This document shows, piece after piece, positions 32,592 to 41,928 of a stretch of 64,000 bases of DNA. The notes under the pieces are model-generated. The model saw nothing but the letters and a program-made list of their open reading frames with translations. It was not told where the DNA came from and ran no database searches. This DNA comes from Schaedlerella arabinosiphila (lineage in GTDB: Bacteria; Bacillota; Clostridia; Lachnospirales; Lachnospiraceae). The stretch spans positions 4,519,302-4,583,301 of the forward strand of contig NZ_RHJS01000002.1 of assembly GCF_003885045.1 (NCBI RefSeq), in the 5' to 3' direction. The translations under genes and the position numbers were made by a program. Position 1 is the first letter of the stretch, and each line of letters starts with the position of its first letter.

Positions 32592-33437
32592 ATGAGAATC
32601 CAACATAATATTACTGCATTAAATGCACACAGAAATTTAACAAACAACAACTCTTCTGTAGGAAAGAACCTGGAGAAATTATCATCTGGTTACAAGATCA
32701 ACCGTGCAGGCGATGACGCAGCAGGATTGGCTATTTCCGAAAAGATGCGTGCTCAGATCACAGGTCTTGAGACTGCTCAGAAGAATGCAAATGACGGTGT
32801 ATCTCTTGTACAGACAGCAGAAGGCGCTCTGACAGAAGTTCACTCCATGCTGAATCGTATGGTTGAGTTGTCTACACAGTCTGCCAACGGAACATACTCT
32901 TCTACAAACCGTGCCGAAATGCAGAAGGAAATCGTTGCATTAAGAAAGGAAATTGACAGAATCAGTAATACTGCAAACTTCAATGGAACTTCTTTATTTA
33001 ATAATGGTACTCAGGGAATTGCTATTCATGCAGGTGAAACATCCAAAACAGCTAATCAGATTACCATTACTCTTAAGGCAATGAGCGCTACCAGCATGGC
33101 TGATAGTAACGGAAATACAGTTAGCCTAAACACTGCAGTAGATATTTCAACAGCTACTCAGGCTCAAGCGTCCATAGACATTGTTAATAAGGCGATTGAC
33201 ATTATTTCTTCCATGCGTTCCGACTTTGGTGCACTGCAGAACCGTCTGGAGCACACCATCAACAACCTGGGTGTTCAGACAGAGAACCTCTCTGCTGCTG
33301 AGTCCCGTATCCGTGACGTAGATATGGCTAAGGAAATGATGACTTACACGAAGAACAACATTCTGGTTCAGGCTTCCCAGGCTATGCTTGCTCAGGCTAA
33401 CCAGGTTCCACAGGGAGTTCTTCAGTTGTTACAGTAA
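32592..33437 (+). CDS. fliC: Flagellin 4 (probably the expressed copy)
   Basis: 281 aa. D0/D1 ends are nearly identical to flagellin 1 (one visible N-terminal change, LTNNN for LSNNN); the central part (about residues 105-200, with GTSLFNNGTQGIAIHAGETSKTANQITITLKAMSATSMADSNGNTVSLN) is its own. AAGGAGG precedes the ATG. It is the only flagellin with a recognisable promoter reading into it, located inside the recombinase segment. Two glycosyltransferases and a CgeB-like enzyme follow in the same direction. Confidence 0.97.
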   Translation: MRIQHNITALNAHRNLTNNNSSVGKNLEKLSSGYKINRAGDDAAGLAISEKMRAQITGLETAQKNANDGVSLVQTAEGALTEVHSMLNRMVELSTQSANGTYSSTNRAEMQKEIVALRKEIDRISNTANFNGTSLFNNGTQGIAIHAGETSKTANQITITLKAMSATSMADSNGNTVSLNTAVDISTATQAQASIDIVNKAIDIISSMRSDFGALQNRLEHTINNLGVQTENLSAAESRIRDVDMAKEMMTYTKNNILVQASQAMLAQANQVPQGVLQLLQ

Positions 33438-33477
33438 TCCAGTAATATTTGGATTGAATTTCAAAAATCAAAACGAC

Positions 33478-33510
33478 AGAAAGCGCCGGTCCATTGGATG
33501 GGCGCTTTCT
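33478..33510 (+). terminator. Hairpin between flagellin 4 and its glycosyltransferase
   Basis: AGAAAGCGCC / GGCGCTTTCT stem with only a short T-rich tail, identical to the one after flagellin 1. Probably a leaky terminator that lowers expression of the downstream enzymes. Confidence 0.7.
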
Positions 33511-33611
33511 TCTGCACATAGGGTTCATACTTCTGTGTATGGAAGAAAACGCCCTTTCTCTTTCTGGAAATACCACACACAGGTTCATAATTAAGAAAGG
33601 ACAGTATGCAT

Positions 33612-35705
33612 ATGGAAATAAAACTGAGTATCTCGCTGCTGGCATCAGACCGGAGAGAATCGCTGGAACGCTGCCTGGATTCTTTAAAGCCTCTTCTAAC
33701 AAAGGTTCCATGTGAACTGATCATTGTCTTTACCGGGACAGACGAAGAAGTAAAAAAAATTGCCGAAAAATATACCCCTCAGGTCATCCCGTTTCAGTGG
33801 TGCAGCGACTTCTCTGCTGCAAGAAATGCCGGACTGGAAAAAGCAAGGGGGGAATGGTTCCTTTATCTTGATGACGACGAATGGTTTGACGATATAGAAG
33901 AAATCTGCGCCTTTTTCCTGAGCGGTGAATACAGGGATTACCAGAGCGCTCATTATATACAACGCAACTATCAGGATTGGGAGGGTACAAGGTACTCTGA
34001 TTTTTCCGCATTTCGTATGGTAAAGCGGCAGCCCTGGACACGATTTCAAAATCCGATCCATGAAGAGCTTGCCCCTCGAAAAGAACCCTGCAAATATTTT
34101 CAGACATGTGTCCATCACTATGGATATGCACAGGAGAGGAGGGAGACAAAAGGCAGTCAAAAAAACGCCCGGAATATCTCTCTTCTGGAGCAGTCTGTCC
34201 GGGAGCAGCCCGCCTTTGTGAAGAATTATCTTCAGCTTGCCAAGGAATATGACCTGGAAGGGGACTGGAAAACAGCAGAGAAATATTGCAGGACGGGACG
34301 CAGCATATGTCAGAATACAGAGGACCGCTGTTCTAAAGGCTGGTTACAGGCATACCTTTCTCACCTGCTGTGCAGCAGACCGGGAAAGCAACAGGCAATC
34401 GGGGAAATTGAGGAAATTATTGAAAAGGAAGATCCCTTGGAATTGATCCTCCTGGTCTTATATCAGGAACTTGTACATTTATATAAAGAAGAAAGGGAAC
34501 CTGAAAAAGCGGTTCTTTACGGTATAAAATTTGAACAATTGCTGAACGATTTGGACAGTAATGCAGGGATATGGGAAAAGCAGGGGTATGGTGAGTTTGA
34601 TGAAAATTATGTAAAAAATCCGGAACGGCTGTATGCGTTATGGGCAGACTGTACGGCCTGCGCCCTGGCGCTGGATGACTTGGAACACGCCTCCCATTTT
34701 ATGGAACTCTTTCCCTGGAAAGAAGAAAGCCTGTTATGCAGGTATTATCCTGATTTTGAAGAGTGGAGAGAAAACTTTGGTTCAGGCTTTGCAGTCATAG
34801 CTTCACGTGTTTTAGATTCCCTGGCTGATCACCCGGATTCTTTAGGCGGGTCAGATACTTTGGATGTTTCTACCATTCCCGATGGCGCTGCTCCCGTATA
34901 TCTTTGCTTTGTCAGAGCACTTAGCTTATTGACAGATGGCAGAAGAACGCAGGGTGAAAGACTGAGTATCTGGTGTATGGAGCATTCAGATGATTCATAT
35001 CTGCAGCAGGTAATCCTGCATGAGGCCCTTTTGAACCGCATCGACTTATCAGCATTGGCTGTCCGTATGGATCTGTATGCCTGGGATAGCTCCGTGGAAG
35101 AGTCTTTGAAGGACATACCCTATACACTGTCATGTTCCGTTCTGGAAAGTGCAGAGAAGCTGCAGGAGGATTGTCCGCTTCACAGCCTCTGCCTGAGGAA
35201 GCACACATTAAAACTGAAACTTATAAAAGGATTTTTCATGTGGGAAGAATTGACCGGGATGCTGGAAAGTTATTGCCAATGCATCCTCGCATTTTATAAG
35301 TCACAATACAAAAGCGAAATGTTTGAAGAAAAATCCTGCGTATTTCTTCCTGGTGAGTGCCGTTTTGCCATGACTGCTCTGGATGCTTTGAACCGATTAG
35401 AAAGAGGGACGCCGACAGAGGCTGTACATTTGTTTCGGACATGTATTAAAATCTTCCCCTCTATGACTGGGGTGCTCACAGAACTGCTCCGGCAGGTATT
35501 ACGGCGGATTCATGATCCGGCTTTACAGGCCGCAGAGGAATTCTTCCGGCTTGCGGGACAGATGAAAGGGACACTGTCCACTTTATTGGAAGCTGGACAG
35601 ACGGTACAGGCGGCAGGCATTCTGGATCAGCTTCTGCCGTTGATGCCGGAAGATGTGGAGCTGATCAGGATGCGCCAGGAACTGATAAGGAGAACTAAAC
35701 TATGA
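33612..35705 (+). CDS. Flagellin-cassette GT2 glycosyltransferase (cassette 4, first enzyme)
   Basis: 697 aa from the ATG at 33612 (MEIKLSISLLASDRRESLERC). This start has the same AAGGACAGT spacing as its cassette 1 paralogue; an ATG at 33606 is also in frame. GT2 domain with CSDFSAARNAGLEKARGEWFLYLDDDEWFDD, then helical repeats (LQLAKEYDLEGDWKTAEKYC). Homologous over its full length to 17362-19491, but with a shorter segment near residue 430, where cassette 1 has an additional ~13 residues. Predicted flagellin glycosyltransferase (inference from adjacency). Confidence 0.85.
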   Translation: MEIKLSISLLASDRRESLERCLDSLKPLLTKVPCELIIVFTGTDEEVKKIAEKYTPQVIPFQWCSDFSAARNAGLEKARGEWFLYLDDDEWFDDIEEICAFFLSGEYRDYQSAHYIQRNYQDWEGTRYSDFSAFRMVKRQPWTRFQNPIHEELAPRKEPCKYFQTCVHHYGYAQERRETKGSQKNARNISLLEQSVREQPAFVKNYLQLAKEYDLEGDWKTAEKYCRTGRSICQNTEDRCSKGWLQAYLSHLLCSRPGKQQAIGEIEEIIEKEDPLELILLVLYQELVHLYKEEREPEKAVLYGIKFEQLLNDLDSNAGIWEKQGYGEFDENYVKNPERLYALWADCTACALALDDLEHASHFMELFPWKEESLLCRYYPDFEEWRENFGSGFAVIASRVLDSLADHPDSLGGSDTLDVSTIPDGAAPVYLCFVRALSLLTDGRRTQGERLSIWCMEHSDDSYLQQVILHEALLNRIDLSALAVRMDLYAWDSSVEESLKDIPYTLSCSVLESAEKLQEDCPLHSLCLRKHTLKLKLIKGFFMWEELTGMLESYCQCILAFYKSQYKSEMFEEKSCVFLPGECRFAMTALDALNRLERGTPTEAVHLFRTCIKIFPSMTGVLTELLRQVLRRIHDPALQAAEEFFRLAGQMKGTLSTLLEAGQTVQAAGILDQLLPLMPEDVELIRMRQELIRRTKL

Positions 35706-37744
35706 ATATACAGCTTTCAATTTCTTTACTCGTATCAGACAGAATGGAAACGCTCGGGAAGTGCCTGGCTTCATTAAAACCCCTTCTGAGGGAACTGGAC
35801 AGCGAACTGATTGCTGTTTTTACGGGAAAAAATGAAGAGACACTGAATCTCTTGAGGCAATATACTTCACAGGTCATCCCTTTTACCTGGTGTAATGATT
35901 TTTCAAAAGCCCGTAATGTCGGACTAAAGGAAGCCAGAGGAGAGTGGTTTATGTATCTGGATGATGATGAGTGGTTTGATGATACGACAGAGATTATCCA
36001 GTTCTTTAAAAGCGGTGAATACCGGAATTATCAGTGTGCATTTTATGTGGAACGCAATTACATGGATTTGGAGGGAAAACGTTACTACGATGCGGATGTA
36101 GGCAGAATGTGCCGTCTGACGCCGGAAACAACGTTTGTGTTCCCCATTCATGAAAACCTGTATCCGTTTCATGAACCGGATAAGAAGCTAAAGGCATTTG
36201 TACATCATTTCGGCTATGCCAGAAAAGATAGGGAAAATCTTGAGAATACAAAGACCAGCCGGAACCTCCCACTGCTCCTGGAGATGCTTGAAAAGAATCC
36301 GAAGTCTCCCCAGAGCTGCATGCAGATCGCGCAGGAATACCGCAGCATTGGAGAATATGACAATGCGATCCGTTACTGTCGAAGAGGGCTTGAATATGCC
36401 CGGAAAGAAAAGCGAATTTACAATTATGAATTATGGCTCCAGGTCAATCTTCCAATGCTGATCTCTTATACCGGAGATTTGGAGCTTGCCCTAAAAGAAG
36501 CCGAGCAATTGCTGGTCTTGCCGCGAACCCTGGAAGTTGCGTCAGCCTATTTGTGTGTAACTCTCGTTGCTTCCTGCCGGGATCTTAAGAAATACCGGAA
36601 GGGATTAAAATATGTCCGGCTTTATCATGAAAAAATTTTGTATCTGCGTAAAAACCCGGATGCTGCATTAAGGCAGAGAGCTGTAGGCGTTACTATGGAC
36701 AATGTTGCGGAGGAAGAAGCACCCGTTTATGTGGAAGGACTGTTTTTTTCAACAGAGGCAGGCGATTTGGAATCTGTCTGTGAAATTCTTTCCTGGCTTC
36801 CATGGGAAGATGAAAGCAGGATTTCTCCCCTGTATCCGCGCCTGGAAGAATGGAAAAAGAAATATCCCCAAATACAAAATGAGATTTTAGCCGGATATGA
36901 CAGGCTCTATACGAATAATCTCTATGTATGCCTTCAAAAGTGTCTCCATGCAGAAAAGTGCGGAGAAATCCAAAAATCATTGAATCTATGGACGATTTGT
37001 GCAGAAAGCTGTCCTCCCGGGTTTCAGTGGGAATTGATCGAAATTGCTGTGCGGAACAGTTTTTCACTGAATCCTCTGGTCAGCCGGATGAGCCCGGAAG
37101 TTTGGAACGAATATACCACTGCAACTGCAAAACATAAAGAAACCAAAACACTGGAACAATTTTATGAAAAGATAAACCCATTATTAGAAAAATACCCGTT
37201 TTATGCCCGGAAATTAGAACAGTGCTGTTTAGAAAGGCTTCTTACCAGTGAACTTTTGGAATCAGCTCGCCCGGCAGTGCTTCTGGAACAATATTGTGAG
37301 AGCGTGCTTACTGATGCGGAGGCATTATACCGACCGGAGGTGCTTGCAGCCCCGGAAACATATGCCCTTCCTTCACAGTATAGATTTGCTGCAATAGTGA
37401 AAGACGCTTTAGTGCTTTTCAATAAAGGTGACCTGACTGGCTGTATACCACTCTTAAATGCGGCAGTCCAGGTTTATCCCCGGATGTCTGTTGCCGTAAG
37501 CCAGCTATTACGTTCTCTGGAGGAACAAATGCATTCTTCACAGCGAACTGTTCCGGAGGAATTTTTGATCCTTGGAAACCAGGTAAAACAGGTACTTCAT
37601 GACCTGATGGAAGAGAAACAGTGGGAAGAAGCCTATGGCGTATCGGCCCAGCTTGTCTCGCTGCTGCCGGATGATCTGGACGTCTTACGTATGAAACAGG
37701 AAATTCTGCATCATGGGACACCGCCCGTCAGAAAAAATTGGTAA
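35702..37744 (+). CDS. Flagellin-cassette GT2 glycosyltransferase (cassette 4, second enzyme)
   Basis: 680 aa. The ATG overlaps the stop of the previous gene (ATGA), with AAGGAG upstream, so translation is probably coupled. GT2 domain (FTWCNDFSKARNVGLKEARGEWFMYLDDDEWFDD) followed by repeats (AQEYRSIGEYDNAIRYCRRGLE). It is a full-length paralogue of 15329-17365; the two-gene order and overlap are the same in cassettes 1 and 4. Probably acts after, or together with, the first enzyme on the flagellin glycan (inference). Confidence 0.85.
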   Translation: MNIQLSISLLVSDRMETLGKCLASLKPLLRELDSELIAVFTGKNEETLNLLRQYTSQVIPFTWCNDFSKARNVGLKEARGEWFMYLDDDEWFDDTTEIIQFFKSGEYRNYQCAFYVERNYMDLEGKRYYDADVGRMCRLTPETTFVFPIHENLYPFHEPDKKLKAFVHHFGYARKDRENLENTKTSRNLPLLLEMLEKNPKSPQSCMQIAQEYRSIGEYDNAIRYCRRGLEYARKEKRIYNYELWLQVNLPMLISYTGDLELALKEAEQLLVLPRTLEVASAYLCVTLVASCRDLKKYRKGLKYVRLYHEKILYLRKNPDAALRQRAVGVTMDNVAEEEAPVYVEGLFFSTEAGDLESVCEILSWLPWEDESRISPLYPRLEEWKKKYPQIQNEILAGYDRLYTNNLYVCLQKCLHAEKCGEIQKSLNLWTICAESCPPGFQWELIEIAVRNSFSLNPLVSRMSPEVWNEYTTATAKHKETKTLEQFYEKINPLLEKYPFYARKLEQCCLERLLTSELLESARPAVLLEQYCESVLTDAEALYRPEVLAAPETYALPSQYRFAAIVKDALVLFNKGDLTGCIPLLNAAVQVYPRMSVAVSQLLRSLEEQMHSSQRTVPEEFLILGNQVKQVLHDLMEEKQWEEAYGVSAQLVSLLPDDLDVLRMKQEILHHGTPPVRKNW

Positions 37745-37760
37745 TAAGGAGCGTGAAAAA

Positions 37761-38999
37761 ATGAGAATTGCATTATTTTATTCAGAAGTAGAATCTTTTA
37801 ATTGCTTTACAGATTTGTTGGCTGCTGAATTGCATACACTTGGGCATAAAACTTTTATACTGGATCTTAAAAACCCGCCGATGGAAAGCCCCCATTCCTT
37901 TGCACATTTTTCAGAATTTATCGCCGAGAAAGTGGACGCAGCTATCTGCTTTGACGGCCTTGGGACCAGGGAAGATATATTTATTGATATCTGGAATGCT
38001 TACCGGACAGTTGTCGTAGATATATTGATGGACCCTCCTTTGCGTTTCCATCCCACATTAGAAAAGCATCCCCAGAATTACCTTCTGTTCTGCTGTGATC
38101 GGGATCATGTGGAATACGTAAAAAAATATTTTGGACAATCCGTAGCTTTTGTGGATTTTATGCCCCACGTTGGAATCATGCCGGATAAAAACGCTCCCGC
38201 TATTCCGTATAAAGAAAAGAAATATGACATTTTGTTTTCAGGTACTTATTACCGTCCGGAAAGTATGCTTGCAAAAATAGAGGATCTGTTTGAAAAAGGT
38301 ACGGATGTATATAATTTTTATCTTTCTATTTTTGAGTGTCTTATAAAAGACAGCAGCCTTACAATAGAACAGGCTTTTTATAATGTGGCAAAGGAAAAAA
38401 ATGTTTCACTCGGAGAGGAGAACCTGAAAATCCTGTTAGGCTGCTCGGAATCTATCGACTGGGCTATCCGCATGTATCAGAGGGACCGTGTAGTAAAAGC
38501 CCTTGCCGATGCCGGCCTTGAACTGCACCTTCTTGGACGCGGCTGGGAAAACCACAGTTCAGCCGGATATCCAAATGTACACCGAATTGATGACCGTATC
38601 CCCTATATGGAAACACTGGCTTATATGGCAGACGCCAGGATCAACCTGAATGTATTTCCATGGTTTAAGGCAGGAACGCATGACCGGATCTTTAATACAC
38701 TGCTTCAGCATTCCCTGCCCCTTACCGATTCCAGCAGATGGATCACAGAAAATTTTACAGACGGAGAGGACATTGCCCTGTATGATCTCAAGCACCTGGA
38801 ATTGCTTCCGGGGATTGCGGAAAAGCTTCTGCATGATACCGAACATGCAGAAGCGATTATCACCAGAGGGTATGAAAAGGTACTTCGCCATTTTACCTGG
38901 AAAAACTGTACGGATTGGATTTTGAATGCGATTCACGCAGCGTCCGAAGCCTATTCAGCCCCTCTCTCCTCTGCCTCGAGAATCCAGTCCATACGCTGA
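37761..38999 (+). CDS. CgeB-like glycosyltransferase (GT1/GT4-type, Glyco_trans_1_2)
   Basis: 412 aa from the ATG at 37761 (AAGGAG 7-12 nt upstream). The N-terminal part (MRIALFYSEVESFNCFTDLLAAEL) resembles DUF3880. The C-terminal part (LELHLLGRGWENH, ADARINLNVFPWFKAGTHDRIFNTLLQHSLPLTDSSRWITENFTDGEDIALYD) is the CgeB-type GT-B domain with its sugar-nucleotide site. It follows the cassette 4 enzymes after 16 bp. The last ~20 residues read antisense into the 3' end of the convergent LicD gene, so the normal C-terminus, seen in the degraded copy at 53.9 kb, has been replaced. Confidence 0.85.
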   Translation: MRIALFYSEVESFNCFTDLLAAELHTLGHKTFILDLKNPPMESPHSFAHFSEFIAEKVDAAICFDGLGTREDIFIDIWNAYRTVVVDILMDPPLRFHPTLEKHPQNYLLFCCDRDHVEYVKKYFGQSVAFVDFMPHVGIMPDKNAPAIPYKEKKYDILFSGTYYRPESMLAKIEDLFEKGTDVYNFYLSIFECLIKDSSLTIEQAFYNVAKEKNVSLGEENLKILLGCSESIDWAIRMYQRDRVVKALADAGLELHLLGRGWENHSSAGYPNVHRIDDRIPYMETLAYMADARINLNVFPWFKAGTHDRIFNTLLQHSLPLTDSSRWITENFTDGEDIALYDLKHLELLPGIAEKLLHDTEHAEAIITRGYEKVLRHFTWKNCTDWILNAIHAASEAYSAPLSSASRIQSIR

Positions 39000-41875
39000 A
39001 TATACACGCGGTAATCCCGAATCCCCATCTGCTCCAACTGCTTCTGGATTTCCTTGTAATAGAAGCTGCAGATGATCAGCCGGCGTTTCTCTTCCGGTAT
39101 TTTCAAAATTTCCTCCGGCGGCCTGACAGGAATCCCCAGCCGCTTCCGTCCCCAGCGATTCTTATCATTGTCTGCCAGGAACTCCGGAGGATACTTCTTC
39201 CCCCACTTTTCCATGTAGTCCTCGAACATCAGCCCTGTACCGAATAAAATAACCTTCTTTCCTTCCGCGCCGTCCAGCATGTGGGTCAGCATCCGCTGGT
39301 AGTCCGTATAGGGCCTGTCCGGGTTGAAGATCCCGGAGTGTTTTGGCTTCCGCTCCTCTTCCGGAGGATACTTCATATAGTCCTTTCCGAGCGTCATAAA
39401 CAGGTAATTGTCATACCCTTTTGGAGCCGGAAACTTACGGTTTTCAAAGTCAAGCATCGTAATTTCACGGAAGTCCTCTGCATTCAGCCTTCTGTGCTTA
39501 TGGTAGCCGCTAAAAAATGCCACATCCTCCGAATTTTCATCCGTATACAGACGCATTGCACCGTTCAGCATGCGGCAGAGCTTTTCATGGCTATAAAGGC
39601 TGGCAAGCATCCGGTAGTTTTTCCATTGCCATGCGTTCATGTCGCCGTATGCCTTATAATCCTTCCCATAAATCTTTGCCAGTAAAAGGCGGTGGCAATG
39701 CAGTATCAGCTTTTCCTTTTCCTCGAACTTTTTATCATCCATGGTGCATACATCCAGCGGCAGGATATCGATCCAGATTCCCAGATTGCCTTTATGCTCC
39801 AGTTCCTTCAATTCAATTCCCGTCGTCCGGCTGTTCCGCACCCGCGCAAACCCTCCCCAGAATATATCCTTTTCCGTCTCTGGAGTGTGGAGAGACAAGG
39901 GCTCCTTAAGTTCCTTCCGGGCATATTTTAAAAATTTATTATAATCTTTTCTAGGCATTGCAATATCAATGTCATCATCCCATGGGATAAACCCTTTGTG
40001 TCGGACAGCACCCAGCAGGCTTCCATGCACCATAAACCAGGTAAGTCCATGTTCTTTGCAGATACGTTCCACATCTTCTAACATGGCAAGCTCTATCTTC
40101 CAGATTTTTTTCATCTTGTCGGAAATTTTATAATCCGCAATAACTTCTTCCTCTGTACTCAGATGCTTTACATTTTCCCGGATTTGATTTTGGTCTACCG
40201 CTGCCCAGCGATAAAACTGCCTGTATTTTCTGTGGTTCCTCACTTCATCCAGAAAGCGCTGTTCCTCCTGCATATAGATGTCCCAGGTCTGCTCCATACC
40301 ATATTTTTCAATCAGCTTCTTCTTTGGGTAATACTGCTCCGCATTCGGGGTAAAGCAGTAAATATAGTGTATAGCACGGAACAGGACATATTTCGCTGGA
40401 TAATTTTCCCGTACAAATTCCTGGTCAAAATAAAGAAATTCCTTTGTATCCGGGTTATAAAAGCAATTCAGAGGAATCAGTTCCATGTAAGCCTTTTTTA
40501 AGATCGGACCGCAGTCCAGATCCTGCAGCCCCGGCAGTTCGGCATCTGTCCCTGCAGATACAGTTTCGGATGCCTGCAGGATATATTCATAAATCCGGTC
40601 TATCAGAGATAAAAATTCCTCCTGGTCTTCCCTTATAATTCCCTTCATATAATTGGATAACGTAGGCCATGGTACAAAAGGCAGTTCCAGGCTCCCATCC
40701 GGCAGTATTGTATGCTCCGCTGCAGGAATCAGGTGCTGCTTCAGATCGCTTATATTCTCATACAGACGGCGGGCATTTTCTTTTCCCTCCGGAAACAGCG
40801 GTGCTTTTCTCACTATGCCGTTCTTTTGGATCGCAGTCGCATACCCCCGCTCACGTCCCCGATCTGTGGAAACTGCAGCATAGATTACACGATTCCTCTC
40901 TGCAGAATGTCCAGCGTCTGCCGATATGTTCTCTCCCTGGTTCACTGTCTCATAGTCAGAAATTTCCTGTGCCCGGAGTCCCTCCCTTCTGCCGCATTCC
41001 ACGAGAAATGAATTTGCAAAAAAAGGAAATGTCCCGTTTTCCACTACATCCCGATACAACTCCTGCTCCGACGCCACCAGCGTATTATGATCCAGGTAAT
41101 ATGGAATCAGCCGCTCTTTTAAGTTCTGCTCCGGCAGAAAATCATCCGAATAGATCAGCTGGGGCAGTTTATAGTCAGGCAGCGGATAATAAAACTGCAT
41201 CTGTACAAGCCCCGCCCGGTTTATGATGTCCTTCAGTTCACTTCGGCTGAAAGAGTAGGCGCGTGTCCCCTGCGGATAATGCGCAATTCCTTCGAACGCT
41301 TTTCCTCCGTGGGATTCTTTTGCCCCGCAGAAATATTTCAGCCCCAGACGGTTGTCAACTGCCAGAAGCAGAATGCCGTCTTCCTTCAGAAGGCCTGATA
41401 CCTTTTTCAAATACCGCGCGTAATCATTCCTGTCTGCCGAACCGCCACAGGCACGTTCCATGATTCCGGTGATCACAATATAGTCAAACTTTTTTCCAAA
41501 GGCGATCTCACTCCATTCGCCGGCATAAACATGCAGGTTCTCCTTCGATCCCCAGCGCCTGGCAATCGCAGACGCGCGGTGGGCAGAGCGTTCTGTAGCA
41601 GTCACTGTCATGCATTTATCACACAGCATTCCCGTCAGGGCGCCGAATCCTGCTCCGATCTCCAGCAGGTCTGCATTTTTCCGGAAAGGATACCAACTCA
41701 ATAAACCCGTCCTCAGGCTGGAGAGCTGATACCACACCGGAAAACGGTATTCATCGGAAATCTCCTCGTCATAATAATCCTTTGTCTGCACGTCCAGATA
41801 ATTGAAGATGATCTGATCCATCTGCGTGCGGCGCTGGGTACTTAACTGTTCTTCATTTACATGCAATGTCGCCAT
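38951..41875 (-). CDS. Methyltransferase-LicD fusion protein (copy 1)
   Basis: 974 aa from the ATG at 41875 (GGGAGGAAAAC upstream). Three parts can be seen. A class I SAM methyltransferase (DLLEIGAGFGALTGMLCDKC, then DYIVITGIMERACGG) lies within the first ~250 residues. A LicD phosphotransferase domain around residues 600-860 has VHGSLLGAVRHKGFIPWDDDIDIAMP, with the DDDID metal motif at about 633-637. A C-terminal nucleotide-binding-like domain starts KKVILFGTG (FGTG at about 878). LicD enzymes move phosphocholine or similar phospho-groups onto glycans. It overlaps the convergent CgeB-like gene by 49 bp. A second copy of exactly the same length is at 54543-57467. Confidence 0.88.
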   Translation of the reverse strand: MATLHVNEEQLSTQRRTQMDQIIFNYLDVQTKDYYDEEISDEYRFPVWYQLSSLRTGLLSWYPFRKNADLLEIGAGFGALTGMLCDKCMTVTATERSAHRASAIARRWGSKENLHVYAGEWSEIAFGKKFDYIVITGIMERACGGSADRNDYARYLKKVSGLLKEDGILLLAVDNRLGLKYFCGAKESHGGKAFEGIAHYPQGTRAYSFSRSELKDIINRAGLVQMQFYYPLPDYKLPQLIYSDDFLPEQNLKERLIPYYLDHNTLVASEQELYRDVVENGTFPFFANSFLVECGRREGLRAQEISDYETVNQGENISADAGHSAERNRVIYAAVSTDRGRERGYATAIQKNGIVRKAPLFPEGKENARRLYENISDLKQHLIPAAEHTILPDGSLELPFVPWPTLSNYMKGIIREDQEEFLSLIDRIYEYILQASETVSAGTDAELPGLQDLDCGPILKKAYMELIPLNCFYNPDTKEFLYFDQEFVRENYPAKYVLFRAIHYIYCFTPNAEQYYPKKKLIEKYGMEQTWDIYMQEEQRFLDEVRNHRKYRQFYRWAAVDQNQIRENVKHLSTEEEVIADYKISDKMKKIWKIELAMLEDVERICKEHGLTWFMVHGSLLGAVRHKGFIPWDDDIDIAMPRKDYNKFLKYARKELKEPLSLHTPETEKDIFWGGFARVRNSRTTGIELKELEHKGNLGIWIDILPLDVCTMDDKKFEEKEKLILHCHRLLLAKIYGKDYKAYGDMNAWQWKNYRMLASLYSHEKLCRMLNGAMRLYTDENSEDVAFFSGYHKHRRLNAEDFREITMLDFENRKFPAPKGYDNYLFMTLGKDYMKYPPEEERKPKHSGIFNPDRPYTDYQRMLTHMLDGAEGKKVILFGTGLMFEDYMEKWGKKYPPEFLADNDKNRWGRKRLGIPVRPPEEILKIPEEKRRLIICSFYYKEIQKQLEQMGIRDYRVYIQRMDWILEAEERGAE

Positions 41876-41928
41876 GTTTTCCTCCCTGTGATCCGAAAGT
41901 AGTTTTTGGGTGTGCTCTCCCTGGTTCA

